DNA of 64,000 nt from Plasmodiophora brassicae (Eukaryota > Endomyxa: Phytomyxea > Phytomyxea > Plasmodiophorida). The first letter of the stretch is position 1. Every line of letters starts with the position of its first letter. Of the stretch, positions 44,259 to 54,965 are shown one piece after another. The stretch is taken from positions 682,001-746,000 of the forward strand of contig CP145409.1 of NCBI GenBank assembly GCA_036867785.1. Reading direction: 5' to 3'. Below the pieces are notes generated by a model. The model saw only the letters and a program-made list of their open reading frames with translations. It was not told the DNA's origin and made no database searches. Position numbers and translations under genes: made by a program.

Positions 44259-45585
44259 ATGGCGCTCGATGACGACGCCGCGTCTGAGGCCTTGGCAAGG
44301 CGTTTGCAGGCTGAGGAGCTCGGCTGGAGTGCCTCTGGAGGCGGGGCGCCACATAGGCGCGGCAGGAATGGCAGTGGTGATGCACTGTTATTCGGCAATG
44401 TGCCACCGCCGCCAAGACAACTTCTTGTATGACTTATCCTGTCCAATATCTAAGCTGGCCTCTAAAACATCTTTGCGAAAGGTCGCTAACGCTAATCAAG
44501 TTGTATACGATGTAAGGAGTTCCGGACGATTCATTGCACTAGCTGTTCTATACGGTATTATCGAAGTATGATCGCCGCATCTGAGGCCATGCAGAGTTTC
44601 TTATCACCTATGTACCAGCTTGTTGCTGGGTGCGTCGTTCTGGCAACGACGTTCTCCACACCATGTGATGTGCCATTGAAGTTTTGGCTCATCGTATTTT
44701 TGCTTCGATACTGCATCGTATTCCCACAGGAATTCGTACGTGCTCGAATCAGCAGACAAGCAGATCTGGTGCTGAATAATCATTTAGGTACGGTATATTG
44801 CTCATGCTCGTCGTCACGACGAGTTGATGATTTCAGTCCAAAACCTGGACAAGCTGAGGTCCTCGTTTTCTTTCGTTTGGACAATCATGGTAGAGTCATG
44901 TGTAAAACGCAAGACTTGATCGCTTACGAGTGGAAAGGGTCTGCTGTGGACTCTGGGATCGTCAGAGGCCTCTTGCCGTGCCACTTCTCCAGTGCTTTGG
45001 TACTTCGTCGCGACACTTATCATAATGCACATTGCGCTGGCGTGCTCCCCATTAATCCTGCTTGCGATGTTTTGTAAGCCGTTCGTCGAGATTGCTCATG
45101 GTATGGTCTGACGACACGCTGTAGGCATGTGTTTGCCGTGTCTGCTTCTCCTGCTAAGGTACAGTGTAAACAGTTAGTTCTTTGTTGCCTGATACTAAAG
45201 TGTACGATACAGATTCTTCCAGCCAAACGAAGGCATGTCGAGCAATGACGTGAGAAAGTTGCCGGAGCGTACTTTCGACTCGACCGGCGTAGATATGGTA
45301 TGCTATTCTAGTTGGATTCTCTGACGACTGATTCATTGGCGCACAGACAACGGCGGCTGGGTCCTGTGTAATCTGCCAGACAGAATTCGTGAACGGGGAT
45401 CGTCTGAGACATTTGCCGTATGATCTGAAGGTCGTTCTGTCCTGTATAGTTGCTTACGTTTCTGCAGATGCAATCATGAATTCCACTCTGCCTGTCTCGA
45501 CCAATGGCTCGTTCTCAAAGCGACGTGCCCTTTATGCCGTGTCCACATCGGGGGCCTCGCTTCTCGCCCTGACTCCCCTGTCTGA
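44259..45585 (+). CDS. Membrane RING-H2 E3 ubiquitin ligase (plant At1g12760-like layout)
   Basis: ATG at 44259 (MALDDDAASEALARRLQAEE, a helix that resembles ubiquitin-binding helices). Many short introns. TMs: RFIALAVLYGIIE + SFLSPMYQLVAGCVVLATTF, CDVPLKFWLIVFLLRYCIVF, VQNLDKLRSSFSFVWTIM, LWYFVATLIIMHIALACSPL and a CLPCLLLLLR segment. The C-terminal RING-H2 is CVICQTEFVNGDRLRHLP, an intron (GTATGATC...TCTGCAG), then CNHEFHSACLDQWLVLKATC and PLCR, ending HIGGLASRPDSPV. The CDVPLKxWL segment and order TMs then RING-H2 match a plant and protist family of ER or endomembrane ligases. Some TM exon edges are approximate. Confidence 0.7.
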
Positions 45586-45900
45586 TATCTGTGGATGCTT
45601 GTACCATTCCGCGAATAATTTGCTCGATATACTTTTCCAGAATCATGTCAAAGGGTGCCATAGATCATGCATGCCTCTTATTCTTGTAGGATGGTTGAAG
45701 TACGTCGAGTTAGAAGGTGTGTCTATAGCCATAGTCGGCGTCGAGCGGCATGGTGCCCACCTCAGTGTCACATGTGATCTAAATTTGTACAAGTCGGTGC
45801 GTGTTTGTGTGTGTGCGCGTCTGTAGAAACCGCGGTTACGTCGCTTGTGGACGTCGCCGCCAAGTTGGATCCTCTTCTACGGCCTCGGACTGGCGACAGA

Positions 45901-47707
45901 ATGCGCCTCACTGTACGAACAGTCCGTGTGTGGAGCAGTCGCTACAACGGCGGCGACGGCGCCGCACCGGCACCACTTATGTCGTCATCGTCGTCCAGCG
46001 TGCCCGTTCAGCCGACCATGAAGTTCCCGCCGTTGGCCATGTCGACTCAGGAGATCATCAAGGCGACCGCGCAACGCCGATGGCTGAAGAACGCCGAACT
46101 GGTCGATCTGCTTGATAATTACGATGCGTACGGGTTCCAGTGCTCGAACGAACCGCCACAGACGCCGCCGATTTCTGGGACCGTCTTGTTGTTCAATAAG
46201 AACCAGGTCCGTCGCTGGCGTCAAGGTACCTATTATCCGTAATGCGCGCAGGCATCGTTTAGACATGTGTCTAGATGGACACGAATGGAAGAAGAAACGA
46301 GATAGCAAGAATATCAAAGAACACCATGAGAAGCTCAAGGTTCTCGGGGTCGATGTTGTCAACTGCTGCTACGCGCATCACGAAACAATAGATGGGTTCC
46401 ATCGTCGTGCCTACTGGAAACTATCTCGACCGCACATTGTTCTTGTGCATTATCTGCAGCAGTACAAGGACGCTGACGGGTAACGGTCAGGACATGAAAT
46501 TTGTATGCAGAGTGTGTGACATCTCCTCTGTTTAGTCTGGTCATCTCTCCTGGCGCAATGATTTCGCCCTTCATTGGTGGAATGGATGAACACTTCAACG
46601 TGGCCTCCAATGGTTATTCAAAACTCGTCTCCCACTCCTCGAGCCGGACGCCAAGGACGACGCCCTATAATGCTCTCTATTCGGCGGATGATTTGAGCAG
46701 TATCGATACAACGACCAATGGCATGGTAATCAGTCGTCTGTATGGCAGCGCGCATCTTCAAATCTAACTTGCTTGTAGGTACACGCTATGGGTCCTCGGA
46801 AAACGGCAAAAGCAGATATGGCTCGTGTATGTCGGGACAAGAAGAAGGTACTCCACGTATTTATTTCACTATGTATGTATTCTCACCTGTCTGGTGTCAG
46901 GTTTACGTTGACACTCTTAGGCAATCAATCGAGTCTCTCAGAAATCAGATTGCTAATGTTGAGCTTGATGCAGAAAAGGATCCTAACAACCCTTCTGGTA
47001 AGGCTTTGCTGCACATTCCGACACAAATTCGTTAATTCTATGTGTACTGGCGCAGTGGAATCTAAGTTGCTGACAACGATTGAGGCCCATTTGTCTACTC
47101 CCGCTTCTCTGGGCACAACGCGAGAAGAAGAGGATGGGTGTCTTCGATCTTTAGTGGACCAGTGGGTGCAGTTCACTGAACGAAGGTTCCCATACGGTGG
47201 TCCTGTTTTGTCGCGAGCCTTACTGATAGCAGTTGTAGGAAACGTGAGGCAGCAAATGCGATCGCGATGGTTCCGCAGATGTTAAACCCGGGAGATCAAG
47301 CCAAGTTTGCGCTATGGGGATTTGATCATGACCAGTCCTGTCTTTGGTCTTCTCTTCTCCAAGAAAAATGCCATACCAACCCTGGCCAAATCGAGACTTT
47401 GAAAGCATATAGAGGTGAATCGGTTCGTCTGCGCAACGAGCTTCTGGAACTCGTCAAGGAAAGTGAGGCCATCCGGGAGGCAATCGAATCATTTACTCAA
47501 CAGTACCTTTATCGCTACCATCCATAGAGGCTGTTTCCATTTAACGAAGTGTACTGCAGGTCCTCCGATCTGGTGGTGCGAATGCGTCACCTGTTTACCG
47601 ATGAACAGCTGGCCTCAGGGCTCGCCATGTTTCGCGGGTCTCAACAACAACCTGGTGCACAACTCGCCAACCAGCCGCAAGTTAGGCCTGGTCTAATAAT
47701 TCCTTGA
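45901..47707 (+). CDS. CG-1 (CAMTA-type) + bZIP transcription factor
   Basis: Nuclear DNA-binding protein. ATG 45901 or 45979. The CG-1 domain reads RWLKNAELVDLLDNYDAYGF, ISGTVLLFNKNQVRRWRQ, an intron, DGHEWKKKRDSKNIKEHHEK, LKVLGVDVVNCCYAHHETID and GFHRRAYWKLS...IVLVHYL. A GTAACGG...TGTTTAG intron leads to LVISPGAMISPFIGGM and a Ser/Thr-rich linker. Intron 46726-46778 has an ideal end (CTAAC...TTGTAG) and joins in frame to a CREB-like basic region (AKADMARVCRDKKKVYVDTL) and leucine-zipper heptads. Downstream are LRSLVDQWVQFTERRFPYGG, NPGDQAKFALWGFD and a helix ending FTQQ, with last exon SDLVVRMRHLFTDEQLASG; this tail resembles oomycete/diatom bZIP proteins. No ankyrin or IQ motif. If the 46726-46778 intron were false, these would be two genes. 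Confidence 0.7.
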
Positions 47708-47845
47708 TTTACCTACATTAGCTTCACTTTTATCTGCCTGCGATCTCGTTACCAGAGCCGGAAGTATCCGACACCTGTCGACTCTAACGTCATATTGCGT
47801 TAGTACTGCCCCATGCAGGCGATGTAGTCTAGCGATTCTGAGCGT

Positions 47846-48542
47846 TTATGCTTTAAAGTAGTTGTCAATAATGTGGCAGATCATTGGTTGATTTGCAGGG
47901 TGTTGCGTATCTTTCGAGGTCGGTTTCTTTGATAAGTCGAAAGTAGTCTCCGGTTGACCTCTGGCACTTGCCCTCAATTGTGCTGTTGCCAAGTAGGCAG
48001 GCTGCTCAAGTTCGAAAACACGCCTGATCTTCTTGTCGTCGACGCCCGTCCCGCGGTTCCTGATTGCCGTCCTGGATTCTTCGATAATCTCTGAGATTGA
48101 CCGTCGGCGCTTTCCAGAATTATGGCTTGCCCCATGCTGCACAGGGGTATCCGTCATCACTGACTTATCTGTTCAAGCGACGTTATTTCGTGTCGCCGCC
48201 CCATAATTCTCCACATAATACGTACGCAAGGCCTGCTCAAGCTTATGCGCGTACGGGTGGCGTCTTTGTGTATGAGCAGGAAGCGACTCTTTGGTTCGGC
48301 GTTTCGCTTCGCGCCTAATCAGGTACCTGTTGCGAGCGGTCTGGTCACGCGCGGCCAACTGGTTCAGTTCGTTCTGAGCGACCAGGCCTCGAACGCCACC
48401 AAGGGTCGCCCTTTCCCTCAGGACCTGCAAGCGCTGTTGATCGAAGCCGAAATCTACAGTATGTCGATCAGTATATAAGTACAACCCGGTTCTGATGGAA
48501 GCGTAGCAAAGGGCTACCTGGGGAGGGGCTCCGCTCAGCCAT
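47846..48542 (-). CDS. Protein with the C-terminal motif of the 34-kDa actin-bundling family
   Basis: ATG at 48542 (MAERSPSP), intron GTAGCCC...ACTGTAG, then DFGFDQQRLQVLRERA, TLGGVRGLVAQNELNQLAAR and DQTARNR. This closely mirrors the motif in the gene at 35988. No EF-hand or N-terminal domain is found. After a GTACCTG donor, the next likely exon reads NSGKRRRSISEIIEESRTAI and ends at 47846 (IDNYFKA). Exon joins at about 48340/48130 are uncertain, and it may be a partial duplicate or a pseudogene. Confidence 0.5.
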
Positions 48543-48849
48543 TGTCAGGACCGACAACACAATGGGCAACGAACGTGGCACGCGCTCACAGACTCGTGAC
48601 GCATTCTTGGGTGGACGGATGACGGGCGCCTACTATACCGGCCATGGTGGATCACCTCGAGTGCTGTCATGACGAGATCGACACTGCGCCGGCGCAGTTT
48701 GTTCCCGACGACTTCATGACGCCTGCCCTGCGCCTGTTGCCGATACTGCCACCGTTACACGCCCGACGATGTATGAATCGCATGCACGGGCACTGGTCAG
48801 TGGCATCGTGAAATCATGCTCGCCTGTGTCGGTGACGCGCGCGGTTCCA
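48543..48849. other. No gene seen
   Basis: About 300 bp between the divergent actin-bundling-tail gene and the MnmE gene. Short open frames are present without conserved content; it probably holds both promoters and the first exon of the MnmE gene. Confidence 0.3.
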
Positions 48850-50838
48850 CAGGGTACGGCAGCGTTGGTCGTCGGCGCTGGCAGCAGAGCTGACATCGTC
48901 ATCCGGCAAGTTTCATCGTCCCACGGTCGACTTTAGTGTGGACCAGACGGAGACAATATTTGCATTGTGCTCGGGGGCTTCGCGGGCTGCCATTGCTGTG
49001 TTTCGTATCAGCGGCGCCAATTCCCACAGGGCCTTCCTCGAACTGACTGGACGGCAGACAGTTCCTCCTGAAAGGAAGGCGACATTAGGTAGCGCGAATC
49101 GCCTTTGTCTTGGCAATAATGACGCGCGGTTAACGTACGCCCAGTATCGTTAATCGACCCAAGGACAAAGTCGGCGATCGATTCGCAGGCTCTGGCCATC
49201 TGCTTCATGGCACCCCGATCGTTCACGGGCGAAGACACTGTCGAACTCCATACGCACGCGTCACCTGCTATTGTCCGGCAATTGCTAGACGTACTGCACG
49301 GTTGCGGCTTGGTACATGTACGGTCGTCTGCCTACGTTCCATCGTGTTGATGGAATCACTAGGCGCGTGAGGCGACACCTGGAGAGTTCACCCGCCGAGC
49401 GATGTACAGTGGCAAGATGGATGTCGTGCAAGTAGAGGGCCTTGCAGACTTACTGAAAGCACAAACCGCCCTTCAGAAAGGTGCGGCGTTTGTCGTTGTC
49501 GCTGAGGGCTCGACAACTGACAGATTATCTGCCATAGATCAGGCGCTGGACCAGATGCGCGGCGTCAGCTCGTCGGTCTTCAACACGTGGCGAGAGACAA
49601 TCGTGAAGTGCATTGCGCATATCGAAGCGGTGATTGATTTCTCCGAGGATGAGGATGATGTCAACGAGGGTAAGGCTTAGGATGTGACGCGTGCCGTACG
49701 TTGTATCGACCTCCTTCCCGTAGGATCAACAATGGCTAGAGTTCTCGGTACAATCAGTGAGCTGATTCAAGAAATCCGATCGCAGTTGAACGATGCTCGT
49801 CGAGGGGAAATTATTCGAGAGGGCGTCGGTATGCCCCTTTTCGAAATTATGGCATTAGGCATTACCAGCTCTGAGCAAGCGTATTGGTAGATATGGCTAT
49901 TGTCGGCGAGTGCAACGTGGGCAAGAGCTCTTTAATGAACACCCTCATCCAGCACGAAGTCTCCATTGTTACACCAATCCCTGGAACCACAAGGTAGCAG
50001 TTAACTGTGGGTTTAATATTAACGCCGTTCGCTGTCTCATGTCGTTCACAGGGACGTTGTGGAACGGACCCTTGACGTGAACGGCGTCCCCGTTGTCATC
50101 GCTGATACGGCCGGGTTTCGCGACGCCACTGACGCTGTGGAAGTTGCTGGCATTCGGCTGAGTTCGGCGAGGCTGGATCGGGCACACTTAGTCGTCGTTG
50201 TTGTTGACGCTGCACAGCCGGATGTCCATCATCCGGTCCTTGTCGAGCAACTGACTCGCCGTGAGCGTCGGGTTATTCTGATCATCAACAAGATCGACCT
50301 GTTGTCGACTGACAGCGAGCAGATCATACGTAAGACGTCGCTATTGCTTCGTGGCGTGCACGTGACCATTCTCTGCGTAGGCGAGATCAGAGCCAAATTC
50401 CCTCGCGCTTCTCCTGTCTGCGTTTCTGTCAAGACCGGCGAAAACATGGACGCCCTATTCGATGCTATATCTCACAATGTCGAAGAACTGTGAGACGCTG
50501 TTGGACAGCAATCACCTCGTTTCTCACGTAACGGTTCTGCACAGGACCCGGGGTCCTTCAGTCGGATCAACGTCGAATTCATCAGTTGTAACGAGAAGTC
50601 GGCACCGTCGACTGCTGGCTGAGGCACTGGATAATCTGTCGAAGTTTCAGCAACCTGGGCTGCCCCTGGATGCGCGCGCCGAGGTTGGCCCTGTGGCATG
50701 CACAGCGTGTCACCACTGCCCCGTAACTGATGTGGAATCAGGATCTACGTTATGCTGTTCGCTGTCTGGCCAAGCTGACGGTTGCCGATTATGTCCATAC
50801 TGAAGAGATCCTCGACGTCATATTCCGCGATTTCTGTA
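48850..50838 (+). CDS. GTPBP3: tRNA modification GTPase MnmE/TrmE (mitochondrial GTPBP3/MSS1)
   Basis: Makes the 5-taurinomethyl- or carboxymethylaminomethyl-uridine at wobble U34 of mitochondrial tRNAs with MTO1. An Arg/Ala/Ser-rich leader ([20 protein letters not shown]) looks like a mitochondrial presequence; its start codon is not found. The formyl-THF-binding domain shows [20 protein letters not shown] and [16 protein letters not shown]; then [32 protein letters not shown]. The G domain, inserted in helices, has [24 protein letters not shown] and NKID. The last exon ends [11 protein letters not shown], with the catalytic C-terminal FCIGK motif. Introns of about 50 nt interrupt each segment. 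Full length and probably active. Confidence 0.9.
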
Positions 50839-50930
50839 TTGGCAAATAGAACCTTCAGTTTATTCTGAGGATATACATCACGCGACCCATTGTGATGAGC
50901 AGTAGATCCTAAGTCTTGCGCTTGCCAGTA

Positions 50931-52634
50931 TCAGATGCTATCGTCGAAACCCATTGCTGTCAACTGCTCCTGTCTGACTTCTTCCGTTCCCTCATCGTAG
51001 CCCTCCTGGCCTTTTCCGATCATGTGGAGAACAGAGTCTTTCGCGGTCACATACGCGCCCTTGACCGATTCGCCCACGTCGCTGGCCTTCTGCTGCACGG
51101 CTTCTTTGACGGCTTCAGCGCGCTCTCGGATACCTTCCCGAATGTCGGACGCCTTGTGAAGAACGCTCTCCTTCACCGCTTCCTTTTGCGACCACGTCGC
51201 TTCGCTGACCTGATGGGCCTTGTCTTGGACGGTTTCCTTCGCGCCCGTCACCTTGTCGCTGATGCCCTGCTTGGTGGCCTCAGCTCGCTCCCCGATTGCT
51301 TCCCGGACATCGCCGGCCTTCTGCTGGACGGCTTCCACGCCCGCCTGCTGCTTCTCGCGAATCGCTTCGCCCATGTCGCTCGCCTTCTCCTTCAACGACG
51401 TGGCCATCTCCCCGACCTTCTCTTTCACAGCCTCCTTGGCATCGCCCAGTTTATCGGGGATCGCGGTGACCGTCTCCACCGTCTTCTCCTTCGCCAGGTA
51501 CAGCTTCCCGCGAATGCCTTCCGTGGCCTGCTCCACACCTTCTTCCGCGGCCTCCTTCTTCTCATGAAGTGTCTCGCCAGCGCGACTTGCGGCTTGCTGC
51601 GCGCTCTCCTTCAAGTCCTCCGTCTTCTGCACGGCACCTTCTTTGAGACGTTCGGCACCCTCTTTCGTCTTGTCTTTCGCGGCGTGCAGCTTCTCGCTGG
51701 CGGCTCTACCCGCATCAGTTGCGGCCTCCTTTGCTGTCTCCTTCTTCTGCACGGCACCTTCTTTGAGTCCTTCGGCGCTCTCCTTGGTCTTCTCCTTCGC
51801 CGCCTGCAACTTCGCGCTGGCGCGTTCAGCCACATCTCCCACGACATCCTTGGCTGCGTCCTTCTTCTCGCGAAGCGTCTCTCCAACGTTGCTCATGGCT
51901 TGCGTCGTGCTCGCCTTCAGCTCGTCCTTCTTCTGCACGGCGCCTTCTTTGAGTCGCTCGGCGCCCTCTATGGACTTCTCTTTCGCTGCGTGCAACTTCT
52001 CGCTGGCCCGCTCAGCTAGATCGCCTCCGGCTTCTTTAGCTGCATGCCCCTTGTCGCGAATCGTTTCTCCAGCTCGGCTTGCCGCCTGCTGCACCCTCTC
52101 CTTCAATTCGTCCTTCTTCTGTACAGCGCCTTCTTTGACACGTTGAGCACCCTCTTTGGTATCCTCCTTTGCCGAGTCCAACTTTTCGCGAGCGCCTTCG
52201 GTGACACGCTCGAAGCCTTCCGCCGCAGCCTCCTTCTTCTCACGAAGTGTCTCCCCAGCGTTCCTAGCCGCATGTCGTGCGCGCTCATTCAGTTCCTCCT
52301 TCCTTTCCCTGGCACCCTCTTCCGCGCGCTCGGCACCTTCCCTGACGCCTTCTTGCTGTTCGGACAACTTCACTCCAAGACGCTCAGCCTCCTCGCGCCC
52401 GGCTTCCGTCATGGCATTCTGCTTCCTGTTGGTCGTCCCAACCAGCTCGCCGACCTTCTCCTGGGCTTGCCTGCCGTAGTGCTTCGCGGCTTCACCGATC
52501 TCGCCGACCTTCTGCCGGACAGCATGCCCGGCTTGCATGGCCTCGTCCAGCATTTCGTTCTCCTGTTTCAGCGCGTGCGCCTTCTCCCGCTCGACGTCCT
52601 CAGCAGCACGCCGACGTCCTTCGACACTCTCCAT
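50931..52634 (-). CDS. LEA-like (group 3 / LEA_4) repeat protein
   Basis: Single exon, about 567 residues, ATG at 52634 (MESVEGRRRAAEDVEREKAH). Nearly all Ala, Lys, Glu, Gln, Arg with few hydrophobic residues, in amphipathic 11-mer-like helices such as ASEKLHAAKEKSIEGAERLK and EGAVQKKDELK. Longer units of about 66 residues recur (GETLREKKDAAKDVVGDVAE ... LKEGAVQKK). This is the composition of group-3 LEA proteins, which protect membranes and proteins during drying; a perilipin-like or apolipoprotein-like helix is the alternative. No signal peptide. A desiccation or resting-stage role is inferred. Confidence 0.75.
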   Translation of the reverse strand: MESVEGRRRAAEDVEREKAHALKQENEMLDEAMQAGHAVRQKVGEIGEAAKHYGRQAQEKVGELVGTTNRKQNAMTEAGREEAERLGVKLSEQQEGVREGAERAEEGARERKEELNERARHAARNAGETLREKKEAAAEGFERVTEGAREKLDSAKEDTKEGAQRVKEGAVQKKDELKERVQQAASRAGETIRDKGHAAKEAGGDLAERASEKLHAAKEKSIEGAERLKEGAVQKKDELKASTTQAMSNVGETLREKKDAAKDVVGDVAERASAKLQAAKEKTKESAEGLKEGAVQKKETAKEAATDAGRAASEKLHAAKDKTKEGAERLKEGAVQKTEDLKESAQQAASRAGETLHEKKEAAEEGVEQATEGIRGKLYLAKEKTVETVTAIPDKLGDAKEAVKEKVGEMATSLKEKASDMGEAIREKQQAGVEAVQQKAGDVREAIGERAEATKQGISDKVTGAKETVQDKAHQVSEATWSQKEAVKESVLHKASDIREGIRERAEAVKEAVQQKASDVGESVKGAYVTAKDSVLHMIGKGQEGYDEGTEEVRQEQLTAMGFDDSI

Positions 52635-52917
52635 GTTGTCGTTCCCCTCCGATCCGACCAACTGTCGCCACAAACCGAATGAATACGAGTATGGCCGCGG
52701 GTCGGTCGGCGGATTCACTGGTTATACCGCGGTGGTATCTATCAATAGCCGTCTCGGAACAGGGTCCCCGAGCAGCAACTTCCCGATCCGATGACCATTA
52801 CCGACGGAACATTCCGAGTTCTGACTCTACTGCCATGACTGTGTCTTCTGATTATAGGGGGTTGGCACCACCCTAATCGTCGCATAGTATGTATGCCCGA
52901 TATCCTGCCTTAGGCAG

Positions 52918-53324
52918 GTGGCCGTCGTTCGTCGTTGCCAGACTCTGTGTGCGACTACCTTAGTGGGCAGGCGGTCGATTCGGACTACCAACGGTAGTGC
53001 GGCACATCTGCGAGGTTATCGCGCCTTTGTCGCACAAAGAGCATCAGCTGACAGCTCCTACCCACATGACGTTAAAGCCGTGTTGACCCTTCGCCACACA
53101 GAAAACGCGCAGAACGTCCTGGCGCATGCACTATCCCTTATACGACCGTTATTCGACGAGCTGGACTCCCGCTTGCCGGACCCTAACCCGGTGTTTGCCG
53201 CAAATCATTCCGCTGCGTTGCTGCTCAGGTGCATGCTGCCGATCTGTCGTCCGACAGGGACAGGCGACATCCGGGAAAGTCCGTGCGGAACTGCCGCAGG
53301 GAGTCTTGTCGCAGCGCCGACGAC
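52918..53324 (+). other. Open frame upstream of eRF3, unclear
   Basis: A frame with a presequence-like start (VVRRCQTLCATTLVGRRSIR) continues into AVLTLRHTENAQNVLAHALS, LIRPLFDELDSRLPDPNP and SAALLLR before running out of frame over the eRF3 start. No ATG opens it and no family is recognised. It could be a small mitochondrial-protein gene with a missing 5' exon or transcribed leader sequence of eRF3. Confidence 0.25.
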
Positions 53325-54965
53325 ATGTCGAACTTCAACCCGAGCGCCGCCGAGTTCGTACCGCGTTTCGACGCGCCCACCTTCATGCCCGGTGCCGGCC
53401 TGCCAGCGGCACCGCCGGCTGAATCCTGGGAGGACGATGCCGTAGAGCAGGTCGCGCAGCAGGTGGCGGCTGTCGACATTGCGAAGCCCGAGCCATCGCG
53501 CCCTGCGAAGGCTGCCAGGGAAGCTGCTCCCCCGAAAGTACCTGCTTCCTCTGCTCAGCCTGCCACCGCGCCTGCGCCTGCACCGGAACCCGAAGAGGAG
53601 GAGGAGGAGGAGGAAGAGGTTATCGACCAGTCACTGTTCCATGACCAACGTGAGAACGTCAACGTCGTGTTCATTGGACACGTTGATGCCGGCAAATCCA
53701 CCATTTCCGGCAACCTGCTTGTTCTAACCGGCCAGGTCGACCAGCGAACCGTCGCCAAATACGAGAAAGAAGCGAAGGATAAGAACCGGGAGTCCTGGTA
53801 CCTGGCATACATTATGGACACGAACGAGGAGGAGCGCATCAAAGGGAAGACTTCGGAGACGGGACGCGGACAGTTCGAAACGAAGTCGAAGCGATACACG
53901 ATCCTGGACGCGCCTGGTCACAAGACGTTCGTCCCGAACATGATCATGGGGACGTCGCAGGCCGACATTGGCGTGCTTGTGATCTCCGCGCGAAAGGGCG
54001 AGTTCGAGACCGGGTTCGACCGTGGTGGGCAGACCCGGGAGCACGCCCTATTGGCGAAGACTCTCGGTGTCGACAAGCTCATTGTAGTCGTTAACAAGAT
54101 GGATGAGCCATCGGTGAAGTGGAGCGAGGAACGGTACAATGAGATCGTCACGAAGCTGACGCCGTTCATGAAGCGCTGCGGATTCCAGCTGAAGAAGTCG
54201 CTGTGGTTCCTGCCCTGCTCGGGCATGACGGGCGCGAACTTGGTCGAACCCGTCAAACCGGACGTCTGCCCTTGGTGGAAGGACGGCTACTCGCTCATTA
54301 GCCTCATTGACTCGATGCCAGATATGACGCGGGACCCGACCGCCCCCATTCGTATTCCTGTGTCTGGACGGTACAAGGAGATGGGTTGCACCTTCATCAT
54401 GGGCAAGATCGAGGTCGGCACGCTGACGATGAAGTCGAAGCTGTGCCTCGTTCCGGGTGGGCAACGCATTGAACTGGTCGGCATCCTGACCGATGACCAG
54501 GAGATGCAGTGCTGCCGGCCTGGAGAAAACATCATTCTGAAATGCCGAGGCGTCGAAGAAGAGGACGTTCGTAGCGGCCAGGTCGTATGCCCTGTCAAGC
54601 ATCAGTGCAAGGTCTCCAACGAGTTCGTCGTCCAGATGCAGGTTACGGATCTCCTTGAACATAAGCCGATCATCGCTGCTGGCTACCAGGCCGTCCTCCA
54701 TATCCACAGCGTCATCACTGAATGTCAGATCTCCAAGCTCCTGTTCGAGTGCGATTCGCAGGGTCGCAGAAAGAAGAAGCCGCCTGTGTTCGTCAAGTCG
54801 CATGCCATCGTCATCTGCGTCATCACCACCGACTACCCGATCGCAATTGAAACGTTCAAAGACCGTCCACAGCTCGGTCGTCTGACGCTGCGCGATGAGG
54901 GAAAGACGATCGCCATTGGCAAGGTCTTGTCGCTGACGGTACCAACTGGTGGAGCCTCTGTGTAA
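53325..54965 (+). CDS. SUP35: Translation release factor eRF3 (GTPase)
   Basis: GTPase that drives eRF1-mediated termination. Single exon, 546 residues; ATG 53325 selected because it opens with a PAM2 motif (SNFNPSAAEFVPRF), which binds the MLLE domain of poly(A)-binding protein. A Pro/Ala linker and a run of Glu (EEEEEEEEE) precede the EF-1A-like core: GHVDAGKST (G1), DAPGH (G3), NKMD (G4), then beta-barrel domains with ISGRYKEMG-like VSGRYKEMGCTFIMGKIE, VVCPVKHQCKVSNEFVVQMQ and RLTLRDEGKTIAIGKVLSL. All nucleotide-binding motifs are intact. The N-terminal extension is short and lacks a Q/N-rich prion-like domain. Confidence 0.97.
   Translation: MSNFNPSAAEFVPRFDAPTFMPGAGLPAAPPAESWEDDAVEQVAQQVAAVDIAKPEPSRPAKAAREAAPPKVPASSAQPATAPAPAPEPEEEEEEEEEVIDQSLFHDQRENVNVVFIGHVDAGKSTISGNLLVLTGQVDQRTVAKYEKEAKDKNRESWYLAYIMDTNEEERIKGKTSETGRGQFETKSKRYTILDAPGHKTFVPNMIMGTSQADIGVLVISARKGEFETGFDRGGQTREHALLAKTLGVDKLIVVVNKMDEPSVKWSEERYNEIVTKLTPFMKRCGFQLKKSLWFLPCSGMTGANLVEPVKPDVCPWWKDGYSLISLIDSMPDMTRDPTAPIRIPVSGRYKEMGCTFIMGKIEVGTLTMKSKLCLVPGGQRIELVGILTDDQEMQCCRPGENIILKCRGVEEEDVRSGQVVCPVKHQCKVSNEFVVQMQVTDLLEHKPIIAAGYQAVLHIHSVITECQISKLLFECDSQGRRKKKPPVFVKSHAIVICVITTDYPIAIETFKDRPQLGRLTLRDEGKTIAIGKVLSLTVPTGGASV

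Noticed and set aside
51000-52680. Long plus-strand frames (leucine-rich) opposite the LEA gene
   Set aside because: They arise from the Ala/Lys/Glu repeat read backwards; composition is an artefact.
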